DNA of 64,000 nt from Annulohypoxylon bovei var. microspora. Taxonomy: Eukaryota; Ascomycota; Sordariomycetes; Xylariales; Hypoxylaceae. Of this stretch, positions 21,421 to 33,088 are shown in pieces. Made by a program: the position numbers and the translations under genes. Every line of letters begins with the position of its first letter. Position 1 is the stretch's first letter. The notes beneath the pieces are model-generated. The model had not been told where the DNA came from. It saw nothing but the letters and a program-made list of their open reading frames with translations, and made no database searches. Where the stretch lies: positions 1-64,000 of the forward strand of contig MU405276.1 in the NCBI GenBank assembly GCA_022836615.1. The letters are read 5' to 3'.

Positions 21421-24400
21421 GCCCGCCCTGGTGCTTGTGTTCCCAAGGTTCTAGCTCATGGCGCTGGGTAACAGGTACCTAACTAAAAGTATCAAAAGTT
21501 GCCTAGGTGATGCAGGGGTTTTTCCTGCTGTAAGTTGGGGCTAAGTTCCAAGGTTTACCCCACTGTCCCATCCCATTACTTTAACGCCCAGGAGTTTGAT
21601 GGCTGGAATGGATGCTGGATTTAATGGATGTTCTTTCTTTCCTCGACGACACGGGGCTGCACTTGCGCTCAAATGGCTGTCCAGTGATCAGTCACTTTTT
21701 AACCACCCTTGTCTTAGTGGGGTTTGGTGGGGTGTTTTCAGCCCACACCACCACTTATCCTTATCGACCTACCTAGGTCCTCCGTCTTATGTAGGTGGAC
21801 TTTTTAGTGCCTAAGGTGAGTTACCTCGTGCAGCTCATGGTCAGATTTTTGTCTGTCACCACATTGGATAGATTTGTCTAAGAATATTCCTTCCAGAACT
21901 TGAGCCGACACACAATTTCTTAACCGTTATGTTATCCGGTTTTCACTAGTGCTTGCTGTGCCTGGAAGATCGGGTCCTATGTTGTGGAACCTCGAGTATC
22001 CAAAGACAGTTCCGAACGTATTCTTGCTTGCGCCACCACGCCTCGAACGGTCCCGACCTCGATCTCAGGGGTTCGCGATTCGGCTTCACCACCATACAAA
22101 AGAGAATTCCCAAAGAAACGGGTGATGGTTGACTCCTAACCACCCGCGATTATTACGTACGATTAAGAATATGACATCTACCGACGCTGATCTTAGTGCC
22201 GGAAAGGTCACGGACTACGTAGTATGCCACTGTATGTGTAGTAGGCTTTCTGCATATACTAGTAGATGAGAAGCAGTAAGGTCGATCACAACAAAACCCA
22301 TTCGAAATCTAAGACATCCCATGGATGCCAGAACAAACAATTGACCACTCAGATTGGTTTCCAACAATCGCTTGTCTTCTAACCTGCCAGTCCGCGAAGC
22401 TTCAATCGCCCAGTCCATCTGCAAGATGACCCTTTATGTTACATCCACCTTGCGCTACCATACCTTTTCTCATATACAATAGTATAGGCAATGCATATTC
22501 TGTCACTCAATTCATCTCGAACTCTCTCAGCCCAGGTCTCTAACATCAAAATCTAACTCGGGAGGCAAATGAGCGAACTGACTCAATAGAGGAAATAACA
22601 TTCTAGCTCGATTAACCCCGAATTGCCGCTCATCGCCCGAGCTACACTAGGTTTCAATTAAGACGAACAAGCAAAATGACCAGTGTGTGTGGGGGTAAGA
22701 AATCCTAACGGCCAAGACCCGCGATTCGGACCCTGAAGGCTTGAGTCATTAATTACGGTAAATGCTATAGTTAATTATGGTTTGCTTTTTCAGTTGTCTC
22801 AGTTCTATTATATGTCACCGCTTGTTGGCCAGCTAATTGCCTAGGTAGCTGCAGCGGACGGGATGCAGGACGTTCAATAGTATGATCCGTCAAGTTGGCA
22901 GGTTGGATCTATGATTATAAGTTGTATATGAGATGTGTACAGTAAGTCAGGGGTAACTAATTGCTATAAAGATAAATCGCCTACATATTTCCATACCACG
23001 TTGCTTTTTCAGCCATTTTCTCATGCTTCTACATGGCATCCTCTCTTTTCTTAACTTAGGAGGTGACCATTATAGCATTAGCCCCAGTAACGTTAGGATG
23101 AAATGTTTATCCAATGTTATACTCTCGGTTGACAATCGTAACATTCATAGTTCGTTCATCCCGTAATTTTGACTTAAGTTTCCGGGACCTGCCTAGTCTC
23201 AACTTAACCTTAGGTACATCTAAGTATCGTAGGTTGGGGTCCCCATCAAAAGCTTGACAAATTGATTTTCCCAACTTCCATTCATGAAGCATGTCGTCAA
23301 GTCATATTTAAGATATAAAATGGTCATCAATAATAGAAGCAAATATGGAATAGTTCATCGCTTACCTTTCACCCAACCATGCAATCTGTCTTTCAGCTTA
23401 CGCAGTACATCTAACCCCAAATTTTAACATCTTGAGAAATATCGAGGTCGATTGCGGGGTTGGTGCGACACAAGATGCAATTGGCGTTGCTACTAGTGTC
23501 CTATGTTATCGCTGGCGTATGATTGGCTGCCTTTACTTTTCGTTGCTTAATTCCATCTGGTACACAGTACGTAAGTTTTCAAGGCGAACAAGGTCTGTCA
23601 TTGGGTCCCTCAAACTTCATTTTTTCAATAAGGAATCTTACCTTTATTAATCCCTCATCATTGGATATCATTACCTTATGTTTAGATCGCGTAGGGATGT
23701 TAAAATATTTTCCTTCAATCCTAGCATTGAACATTAACATCATAACTCTCTTCGTACTCTCTTCGCCCGAGAATTGTCGCCTGTCCCTTTCGCCATAGCG
23801 GATGGACGGATATCTCTCCTTTTCGCTTCCCTTACGTAGAGCAATCAATCCGGTGCAATGGCCACTAACCAGCTGTCCTCTGTCTCCAACTTCCGTAAAG
23901 AGCTGACGCGTCTCGACAATGACACCGCAGAGCATCATTCACTCTACTACCTTACTTACCAGGCAAGTAGGGCAAGTAAGCAGACATTGATAACTACGGC
24001 ACGATCCGGTTCTTAGATTTATAAATCTACCTAACCTTGATCGCCAAATGAGAATACTCTTTGATCCCATACCGAACATAAAAGTCACTATGACCAGTCA
24101 CAAACCCTCCATATTAATGAGTAAGTCTCGGCAAATCCAGTAGCTTACGATAAAAAGTTGAGGTCTAGATGGATGCGCGGGTATCTACTTTTAAGTTTGG
24201 GTTTGCGTAGCACGAGAAAGAGGCACCTGCAGGGAGATGAATCGTGACCATTGAAGTTTCTACATCATCCCATCATGTTTGAAGGGAAAGAGCTCTCTCC
24301 AATGCGGAATTGTCACGTGGCTTAGAAGTATCGTTGCGACAATTACACTGATTCATACCTATACTTCCAAGATTGAAGTTTCTTCACAATACATGTATGG

Positions 24401-24517
24401 ACCACATGTTAAGGTATAATATGATACTTCGTCATTCTCATCATATATCCTCAACCCCCCGAATCATTATCTAGGTATTCTCTTTATAATATTCATATAC
24501 GAGCTTCTAGCTCAGTT
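21421..24517. other. Large gene-free interval
   Basis: About 3.1 kb without a recognisable gene, the longest gap in the window. Overlapping short frames on both strands (for example around 23430-23940) show no family resemblance or conserved motif. TAGGTAC-type words occur throughout. Part of it must serve the AT-hook gene that starts at 24518. An unseen multi-exon gene or non-coding RNA is possible. Confidence 0.45.
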
Positions 24518-26296
24518 ATGAATTGGACTGAGGGCAACCTGTCCCGCCACTCCAAAGGCAGACGGCGCAATGAACTACTTACACGGCAGAAACAACATTT
24601 CGCAAAGGTTCGCAATGGTCTTCTCAATGGTGGTATAAAACAGAGTCCTATATCTATATCTTTCCTCGGGATCCAGAACTCACGAGAACCAAGACGCCGT
24701 GACGGTTCTAACGGTGTGGCATACAAACAACCGTCAAGTCCTCTCTTAGTTGAGAAGCGGAGGCGAGCTGCGGATTCATTAGATGGCTTGGAACACCAGT
24801 TGTCCATTTGCGAGAAGAGAAGAAGATTGCTTGATAAAGAAGATTGGGTTGGCTTAAATTTACAGCAACCAATCGACATCGCTTTTCCCGGGAAGCTCCA
24901 GCCACTCACCGGTTCAAGATGGGCTAAACCAGGTCGCTCGCGGCTACGTGCGGTGCCGAAGCGCCACGAGTCCCCAAGCAGCTCTCAATTAGAAGTTTCC
25001 CAAAAAGCTCATGGCCGTTCCTTCAAGATTCGGATTGGAAGTCAAGAGATCAACCCAAGTGTGAATGCAGTGTCGAGAAGATACAGCCTAGCACCACAGC
25101 CTTTGGCAAGTTCATCACAAATACGGTCGAATCCAATTTCAAGTCCAGAGCCTAGCCATGCCCGTCATCTATATGCGGCACCAACAAGCAGTAACAAGTA
25201 TCCACAGATGCCAAAAGGCAGCCGGTATGAAATAACAGGAGAACAAGGCGGTATATACGTCAAGAAGCACGTGAAGCCACTAGTTCCCGAGGAACCAACC
25301 TATGTTGTACATTCCTCATCAATTATTCATGAACCGATCCCTTGTCGAAAACACAATAATTTCATGGTGTTGAACTGGTCTCCGGCTCCATCCGAGCCCG
25401 AGGATTGGGGAAGCATGCAGGTAGAGATCGAGCGCCCAGCGAGGCCCGTGCCTCTGTCCCAAGAAGCAGACCAGGAGTTTTGGAAAAAGTTGGCTGCTAG
25501 CTCATCGGACAATCTGCCAATTCACATTTCAACTAGTTCCCAAACCCTAGCGTCACCGGGCAGTTCAAGAACTACTATTCTGCCATCTCTTCTACAGAGA
25601 AGGCTGCCAAGCTATGAGATCTCGAGCGAACCGGGGATAAACATGGTAGGCTATCACTGTCCCGAGTCGAGTACAACCGACTATGTAGATACTCAATCTG
25701 CCATTTATGAGGAAGACGCCATTATGCTGCCTAAACAGGAATCAAGTCATCAGACAATCAAAGTTCAGCCAACAGATGATAACAGTGCTTGGATGAAATT
25801 TGTCTTCGACGACGATAGCGAGGAGTTGGAAGCGAAAGCATTCACGGAAGCTGCGCATCAAGCCGCAGTAGAATTGCTTCCTTCTGATATTCCCGCATAC
25901 GCTATTAATTCTACAGAAACTAATGCAGCTTGCGGAGCAGACTCTTTCAGCGGTGACAAGAAAGAAGATGAGAGCCTCCTCCCTAGCGGTTCGAGCGAAA
26001 GTCATATGGCAACATACGGCACCTTGGATTCAGATACAGTATCTAGCAATCTAGCCACGACTGGTTCAACAACTATGAACGAGTCGGAATCGCGGTTTCG
26101 CTTCGCGCAGCCGAGAACTTTCATCGGAAAACTTGCCGATTCAAGCATGACGACAACGCAAGGGCCACCCCTCCTATCGCAGAATCGTGGCAAGAGGAGA
26201 GGCAGACCTAAAAGGAAGGCTATAGATGGAAGGACTGATATTCGACAGCTTCCTGATTTTGACGGGGACCCAATAGAAGAGTTTGAAAATGAGTGA
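24518..26296 (+). CDS. AT-hook-containing nuclear protein, function unknown
   Basis: A single exon of 592 residues. The N terminus (RHSKGRRRNELLTRQKQHF) is a strongly basic helical stretch, and a second basic cluster, EKRRR, follows near residues 78-100. The C terminus has KRRGRPKRKA, a clear AT hook whose GRP core sits in the minor groove of AT-rich DNA. Between them the chain is Ser/Pro-rich and probably disordered, apart from a conserved-looking acidic/aromatic patch (WMKFVFDDDSEEL) near residue 425. An acidic tail ends the protein. It is probably nuclear and chromatin-associated. No enzyme domain is visible. It reads as an ascomycete-specific orphan family. Confidence 0.75.
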   Translation: MNWTEGNLSRHSKGRRRNELLTRQKQHFAKVRNGLLNGGIKQSPISISFLGIQNSREPRRRDGSNGVAYKQPSSPLLVEKRRRAADSLDGLEHQLSICEKRRRLLDKEDWVGLNLQQPIDIAFPGKLQPLTGSRWAKPGRSRLRAVPKRHESPSSSQLEVSQKAHGRSFKIRIGSQEINPSVNAVSRRYSLAPQPLASSSQIRSNPISSPEPSHARHLYAAPTSSNKYPQMPKGSRYEITGEQGGIYVKKHVKPLVPEEPTYVVHSSSIIHEPIPCRKHNNFMVLNWSPAPSEPEDWGSMQVEIERPARPVPLSQEADQEFWKKLAASSSDNLPIHISTSSQTLASPGSSRTTILPSLLQRRLPSYEISSEPGINMVGYHCPESSTTDYVDTQSAIYEEDAIMLPKQESSHQTIKVQPTDDNSAWMKFVFDDDSEELEAKAFTEAAHQAAVELLPSDIPAYAINSTETNAACGADSFSGDKKEDESLLPSGSSESHMATYGTLDSDTVSSNLATTGSTTMNESESRFRFAQPRTFIGKLADSSMTTTQGPPLLSQNRGKRRGRPKRKAIDGRTDIRQLPDFDGDPIEEFENE

Positions 26297-26936
26297 AACA
26301 TCTATATTTACTAAGCTCTCGGGTAGGAATGACTAGGTACCTACCTAAATTCATGGAGAAATTTGCTGTAACATCGATGATATTAAGTATCTACTGAATC
26401 AGAAGATGTCGAATGAATACCTACCTACCTAGGTACCTAGATATCTAACAGGTCAAAAAGGTTCTTCAGGCTGGACTGGGCATTGTCCAGGTCTTAAAGG
26501 GGCTAAGTACCAACACACTCATATTACTATGGCAAGGTACAATCTCGGCTCCTTTTGCTATTTTCGACCTGAATGTTCTAAGGGGCATTGAAATTCATAC
26601 CTTAATGTAACAGAAAATGATTTGCTAGGATTTCCTAACCGCTTTTGGGCATGAACTTACATTCTCACACATATACTGGCAACTTGCGTTATCATGCCGG
26701 ATTCCCTACAAATACGGGTCCCGCGGAGTCATAGATTTTGCGCCTTACTAATGACAACTAAAGATTAATTTAGGTCGACAAAATATCTGAACGCGCCTAG
26801 GTATAGCTCCTCTCTATTTTCTCTTTTTCGTGTATGTCAATACGAAATATTCGTAGTTACACGAAATCATCATACTTTCGAGATTTCTCAATGTTGACAC
26901 CTAGCAGAATTTCATCACGTATTGTATTATGAAACC
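26297..26936. other. Gene-free spacer with TAGGTACC-type repeats
   Basis: Holds a conspicuous cluster of CTACCTACCTAGGTACCTAG near 26420-26440. AT-rich near the next start codon. No coding frame was seen. Confidence 0.5.
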
Positions 26937-28843
26937 ATGTCACCAGCATCGGATATTGATTTGTTCGCGCCCTTTGAACGGGACATCATACTCGAAGTTC
27001 GTACTAGCAGAATGGAGATGATGCCAGGACTGAAGATCGAGACGGGCATACATAAGAAACTACGATCTGGTCGCATCTCCGTGTCTTTCGTCGGGCTCGA
27101 TGCGGACGAACATGATCTTGTATTTCACGGCGGCCCGGACAAGGCGATTCACGGGTGTGAGTCAGAGCATCTCCATATGTACTTAACAACGATCTACATA
27201 AGTCTAATATAGGATTTAGACTGCTCTACTCACTATCCGACTTGGCAAAAAGAATTTCCCGAGGCAGCTGCACGTTTCAAGCGTGGTGGTTTCGGAGAGA
27301 ACTTTGTAACGGAGCGCAGTGAGTGTTTTTAGAATTGATTGATCATTACCCCTATTCCAGAATTTCACAGGAGCTAGTTTAGCTATACAGCACATCTTTA
27401 GATAAGGAAGCCCTTGGGGCATACTACTTCTATTCGCACGAAATCAATCAATATTTCCATTGACTTTTTCTTCCTTCGGCAGTGAACGAGAGAAACGTGT
27501 GTATTGGAGATATAGTTAGTGTCGGCAATGATGGTGTCCTGCTCCAAGTCAGCTTGCCGCGCCAGCCATGCTTCAAGTTGAACCACCGCTTCCAGGTTAA
27601 AAACTTCGCACCAAACACATTCAAGACCAGTCGAACAGGCTGGTACTACAGGGTACTGCGCGAGGGCACCGTGCAGGCAGGCGATGAGATCCGCCTTGTG
27701 GAGCGTAGATGGCCTAAATGGACCATCGAACGTATACAGGAGTATCTTCACAGAACACAAGATAACGCCGCCATGAATGAGGAACTCGCCGCTATAGTCG
27801 ACATGGGAGATGAGAGCAGGAAGGCGTTCGAGAGGCGCGTAGAAAAGCTCAAGGCGAAGAAGAAGCGCGATGCCGCCGCCCTCAACGGGGAAGCGAAGGA
27901 GAAGTGGCGCGACTTCCGAATCGCCGAGAAGAAGGCGCAAACCCCACGCATCGCTTCGTTCATCCTCGAAGCCGTAACCCCGGACCCCGAGGCTGGCGAA
28001 ATGCCGCTCGGTTCGCACGCGCGCCTCAGGCTGCCGAATGGACTCATGCGTTCGTACTCCGTCGTCTCGGGGACCCCAGGTCGTTTCGAGCTAGGCATCG
28101 CCCTAGAGGAGCCGAGCCGCGGCGGCTCGGCGTACTTCCACAACACAGCGAAGGATGGAGATGTCATACAGGTCGGCCAAGTGACGACGGACGTGAAGCC
28201 CGCGGGCGCGGCCAGCAACCACGTCTTCATCGCCGGCGGGATCGGCATCACGGCGTTCCTCAGCCTGCTGGAGACGTACCGCCAGATCCACTGGGAGTCC
28301 ACGCTGCACTATGGCGTGCGCTCGGCCCCGGCCGACATCCCTTTCCGAGACCGCATCGTCGCGCTCGGCGACGCGGTCAAGCTGTACGATCGGAGCAAGG
28401 GGCAGCGCATAGACATCGCCGCCATCTTCAGGGACCTGCCCTGGAACTCGCACGTGTACGTCTGCGGGCCAACCCGCATGATGGAGGAGGCTATGCGGGA
28501 GGCGAAGAGCCGCGGGCTGGGGGAGGACGAGGTGCACTTCGAGGCGTTCGGCGCGGATACTACCGGCGACCCGTTCGAGGTCGAGGTTGCCAGCGCTCGC
28601 GAGAAGAGCCGGACGGTGCTGAATGTAGGTGCCGAGGAGACGCTGCTAGAGGTGCTGAGGCGTCGGTTTGGTGACGATGATGTGCCGAGTAGCTGCGAGG
28701 TGGGCAATTGCGGCACGTGCAAGGTGGTGCTGAGGAGTGGGCGGGTCGATCATAGGGGTACGGGGCTGATGGAAGGGGAGAGGGGCGAGGCGATGCTGAG
28801 CTGTGTTAGTAGGGGGGTTGGGAAGATTGCTATTGAGATTTGA
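26937..28843 (+). CDS. MOSC / flavin reductase / 2Fe-2S ferredoxin fusion oxidoreductase
   Basis: Exons 26937-27156, 27220-27318 and 27483-28843 total 559 residues; the junctions restore GYCSTHYP and a Met codon split by the second intron. Residues 1-~230 form a MOSC domain of the YiiM type (LVFHGGPDKAIHG, GGFGENFVTE) with a helical segment after it. Then comes a ferredoxin-reductase module with the flavin motif RSYS (296-299) and the nucleotide loop GGIGITAFL (378-386). A C-terminal plant-type ferredoxin has Cys511, 516, 519 and 547 (CX4CX2CX27C). The order resembles phthalate-dioxygenase-reductase-like electron donors with a MOSC head that may handle molybdenum cofactor or an N-hydroxylated substrate. 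Its substrate is unknown. The third exon is clearly more GC-rich than neighbouring genes. Confidence 0.9.
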
Positions 28844-29606
28844 GGGCTGAAGGTTAGGGGATGATGGAAGACGGGTTTAAAATGGGTACCTGGTATACAC
28901 GATGACGGCTTGGATAACATGGCATCTAACAGATAAAAGTCACCTAGAGCATACGATGTAATACACACCCATTCCACTCCGTTCATCTATGTATGATGTG
29001 TTCGCTTAATTTGTGTTGCTGTTATGCTTGAGACTATTGCTGCACTTTTAGTCTCTTCAGGTGTTCATAGCTTAAGGGCACCTGTTAACGGGTTCCTTCA
29101 CAGCAGTTACCACTCGCATCATAGGTATCATCAAGGTACCTATATATACCGCTAAATACCAACAAGAGCCTATCCTCAAGAGGAGTGAACCTTTCTTTTC
29201 TTCCAGTCTTCTGATCCTAGTCAGGAACAACATACCCTTAGGCGAACAATATGAAAGGAACTCCATCGGTCGGCTTTCCAACTATCGCAACATCATTGGC
29301 TTGGTGGCGGTCGGGAATATAGCCGCAAAGAAATCAGTTATAAACTGGCCGAAGCCTCCTTTGAGGCAGCGAGCCGGTAAACACGAGCCGTATTATGACG
29401 GCCTATGGGCGGTCTATAATTGCCACCCAAGAAGCGCAAACCAGGCCAAGAGCCCGGGAGGACTGCTGCTACCTAGAAAGAGGCAGTTTTAATGCTAAGA
29501 GTACGGCAATGATAATAATCGCGAAATTCGAATAGTTTATAAAAAGGATGAATTCGTCAAGGATTTGTTACGTTTTTTGTATCCATGTCTATTAAGAGAT
29601 GAGATT
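28844..29606. other. Gene-free convergent spacer
   Basis: Lies between two convergent genes, so it mainly holds 3' ends. The short plus-strand frame near 29301-29492 has no recognisable content. No structured element was seen. Confidence 0.5.
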
Positions 29607-31322
29607 TCATTGATTTGCAGCGTTTCCGTCATGTTGACTTATTTCCAAACCCTCTGCTTCCTCTATTCCATTGACTTTAGCGCCAAGCCAGAAGAAGATA
29701 ATTATTGCTCCTGACGCTGCCCAAACGGCGAAACTCCAAGTCATCGTACCCCACCCTGCAGAAGTGACGACGTAACCGGCCCATAACGGCCCAATGGTCC
29801 CTCCAAGAGCAAAGGCCATGGTAAAGAGTCCGTAGCCTAAACCATATACTCCTTTCTCTCCGAAAATACCCGGCTCCGCGGCGGCTTTGGCCTCGATGAC
29901 ATAAGTGATTTCGGCCATAAGGGGGACGTTGGCGAAGGCTAACGAGATACCTAGGAGGGCAAGCAGGAAGCCGAGCAATATTTTATGATTAATGCTATTC
30001 TCGGTAACGAAGCGGAGACACACGAGTATCGGTACGCATAAGCAGAATCCAAAGAATGATGGCCATTTGGCACCATATTTATCTGAAAGCCAGCCGACTA
30101 AAGGGGAGATGAAGCCTGGTAAGAAGATCGCTAAAAACATAATTCCAGCAGCCGTAGAATTCCATCCGAATGTATTTTGAACGAATAAAGCTAACGTGGC
30201 ATCAAAACCCATCCTGCGGATAGTTAGCTCGAGCCGAAATTAACATGTAGGTAGACAAATATGATCGCATTAACTTACATGATACCAGACTGAGAGAAGA
30301 GACCATATAATGCAGCTAGTAACCTTGGGGATTTTAAAAGAATCTTAATTGGGCGACTTATGCTAGATTTTGTAGTTGGGGTTATTGAATCTTGGTCAGT
30401 ATTATTTGCGACTTCAGCTCTTTTTTCTTCATCATTTTGCCGAAGCCGGTTGGTATTATTTGGCGTTGGAGCTTGAATCGCGACGCCAATCTCATTTGCT
30501 TCAATAGAATTGACACGGCTAGGGTTGACGGGTGAAACAGCGGCCTCGACGTCTAGCTGTCTACCCCCTATTCCTGAAGTGTCTTGATCCTCGTCAATCC
30601 ATTGTTTAGCAACCTTCTTTTCAATCATGACTAGTCGTAATAGAATGTCGACTGCAACGACACCGAAGGCGACGTAATAAACGGCATAATACCCTGCCGC
30701 GCTGTAGACAGCACCTCCTATGACCGGCGCGATGAGCAGCCCAACGCTCATCGATATGCCGAGGTAACCCAGGGCGACACCCACAGCGCTCTTCATAGTG
30801 TCGATTAGCAACGCACATCCGACGCTCCAGACGATGGCTGCACTAAACCCCTGGAGTAGCCTGCCCACGACCAGAAGGCCGATTGATTTACCAAAGCATA
30901 GCAGTAGAGTCGAGGCGGCTAGCGCAATGAGCCCTATCAGCAATGGCCATCGTCGTGAGGACGTATGATCCGCGTATAATCCGGCAACGGGACTGCCGAA
31001 GAATAAGGCCACGCTGTAGCAAGACAGCAGAATGGACGTCCAGTGTTGAACTTGGTCTTCTGGGATGCCGACTTGGACCGTGAGTGAAAACGGCACGACT
31101 GGAACGATCAGTGCATAGAAGAAGACATCGGTGAAGATAGCCAGGGCCACTGGTATTCTATCAGTTGGTGAATCATGCCTGATCGGAAATACGGTTATAA
31201 CACGAACCAGTGAGCAATATTAGAGTTCTTGAAGACCGAATAGAAAGGAGACATGGAGGTTTCGACTTGGGATCCTTTCTAGTCCCCGAGAGGAATTGCC
31301 GTGCGCTGCTAACAAATCCCAT
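29607..31322 (-). CDS. MFS transporter, VMAT/DHA1-like
   Basis: Exons 31322-31208, 31149-30279 and 30213-29607 give 530 residues in exact phase. About twelve hydrophobic segments are present, split by a long hydrophilic central loop (roughly residues 230-320) in the usual place. The loop after TM2 has GSPVAGLYADHTSSRRWP, a form of the MFS motif A, and its counterpart in the second half is SPLVGWLSDKYGAKWP. GLLIAPVIGGAVY corresponds to the antiporter motif C region. The architecture matches fungal vesicular-monoamine-like proton antiporters, which usually export small organic or toxic compounds. The substrate cannot be read. The next gene on that side (RRP7) is divergent. Confidence 0.9.
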
Positions 31323-32149
31323 CTTGATTCCTTCCGAGATTGTTTATCCACCGACATATATAACCAATACCTATCCACAAGTATCAGGAGACGGGATCCA
31401 TCTCAAGGAGGGCGTTGAAGATTTTTATCTTCGCAATGGTGCCTACGAACCCTTCCTATAAAGCCAAGTGACATCAAGAAGAGTTGCAAAACCCTTCCCG
31501 ATAAGTTTCCGATTTTGCCCCAAGACCGGATGTGGATCTAACAGAGGAATCCGCGGGGTCCGGCCAGGGTGATGGTAGCATCATAGGCTAGGTATTAGCT
31601 CCATTATACGAAAGACGTTCTCACATTTAGTATAACAATGAGTTCTACAAAGACTAAATAGATCTAATGACGAAGAATTATACATTCTAATTTTATTCAG
31701 CCTCGGTCTTATTAACCTAGAGTTATGACTGAGTCGATACTTGGTAGGATTTTCAAGTCTTGGTAATCTATAGAATGTCCTATGCTAGGTAATACTTACA
31801 CAGCATCAAGTTTGGAATATGAATCTAGAATATTCACTTATATATAGGGATTATTGTAAGAAGAGGTTCTGATCGATGTAAGAAATATGTGAATCTTGAA
31901 TAATGTGGCGGGTTTCGGGTTTCTTTAAAGAATTCAAAACTCGACATGTGAAATATTGTTATAATGGTGTATGATTACCTCATCATACATACCTAGACGA
32001 GTTATTACTATAACCGTTTATTTTTTATTTACTTAGCACGGACCTGAGTTGACCCACTAAAACTTTTCTTTCAACTGCTGCAACTCCGAAATTTGTTTTC
32101 CTTCCTGTTTTCACAATAACAACCAGTTGTACAACAACTTGCATTGACA
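31323..32149. other. Shared upstream region of divergent genes
   Basis: Must contain the promoters of the MFS carrier (minus) and RRP7 (plus). AT-rich, especially 31600-32030. No reading frame of note was seen. Confidence 0.5.
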
Positions 32150-33088
32150 ATGTCCGAAACAAAAACTGCCACCATGGAGTTCTACACAGTGCAGGTCTCA
32201 ATACCTCCCCTCCCGTCATTTTCTGTTAAGACGACACATTACCTTTACATACGAAGAAACGCGCCTAGAATACCTACCCCTGATGACACCCGAAGCCTCT
32301 TCATCGCGAATATTCCTTGCGACAGTACGGAAGCTCACTTCCGAGCTTTGTTTGCTCGCCTAGTAGGAGCAGGAAAATTTGAGAGCATCTCCTTCGCCCA
32401 GGACAAGAAACTATCAGAATCTATTCATGAGCCTGCCCAAGCCGTACGATTAGCAGCGCATAGGAAGAGAAAGAGAGTCGACGAAGAATTGCAGAATCAG
32501 AGGGAGGAAGCTGCCGCCGAATTGCCGTCCACGTGGTCCCGACAATTATACCCTAGTGGAAGCTCCGCTGTCGCCTTGTTTGCCGATGAGAAGAGCCTCG
32601 ATCTAGTCCTCAAAGCTACTAGAAAACTCAAGAAGCCCAAGGACATTCCGGTTTGGGGAGAAGGCGTTGGCGACAAAGTCCCACCGTTCGGCTCTCAATG
32701 GTTAAAAGAACATAACAAGATGACTTACCCGGGCAATGATATTGTTCAAGCTACGATGGACATCTACTTCACCGTTTTCAACAGGAAGGAGAGAGAGGCG
32801 GACCAGCTAGCGAAGAAGCTTCGCAACGAACCAGACGAGGATGGATTCATGACAGTCACGCGAGGTGGCCGAGCTGCACCCGCTAGAAGGGACGAGGCGG
32901 AAGAAGCCAAGCAGAAGATGTTGGACAAGCAACAGAAGAAGAATGACGATATGACGGACTTCTACCGATTCCAGATGCGCGAGAAGAGGAAGGCCGAACA
33001 GATCGAGACATTGAAGAAGTTCGATGAGGATAAGAAGAAGGTCCTTGCGATGAAGGAGAAGCGAGGAAAGTTCAGGCCTGAGACCTGA
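32150..33088 (+). CDS. RRP7: Ribosomal RNA-processing protein 7
   Basis: A single exon of 312 residues from the ATG at 32150. An N-terminal RRM-like domain is recognisable by TRSLFIANIPCDSTEAHFRALF and the later SSAVALFADEKSLDLVLK strand-helix. The C-terminal third is the Rrp7 signature: a predicted helix with GFMTVTRGG, then a long charged stretch ending DFYRFQMREKRK...KRGKFRPE. In yeast, Rrp7 works with the UTP-C complex in the small-subunit processome and is needed for 18S rRNA maturation in the nucleolus. Length and ends agree with the family. Confidence 0.92.
   Translation: MSETKTATMEFYTVQVSIPPLPSFSVKTTHYLYIRRNAPRIPTPDDTRSLFIANIPCDSTEAHFRALFARLVGAGKFESISFAQDKKLSESIHEPAQAVRLAAHRKRKRVDEELQNQREEAAAELPSTWSRQLYPSGSSAVALFADEKSLDLVLKATRKLKKPKDIPVWGEGVGDKVPPFGSQWLKEHNKMTYPGNDIVQATMDIYFTVFNRKEREADQLAKKLRNEPDEDGFMTVTRGGRAAPARRDEAEEAKQKMLDKQQKKNDDMTDFYRFQMREKRKAEQIETLKKFDEDKKKVLAMKEKRGKFRPET

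Noticed and set aside
23579..23938. 119-codon minus-strand frame overlapping plus-strand frames
   Set aside because: No motif or family resemblance; competing openings on both strands suggest chance.
27748..28722. Several long frames over the MOSC fusion on both strands
   Set aside because: High GC leaves all frames open; only the frame with flavin, nucleotide and Fe-S motifs is real.
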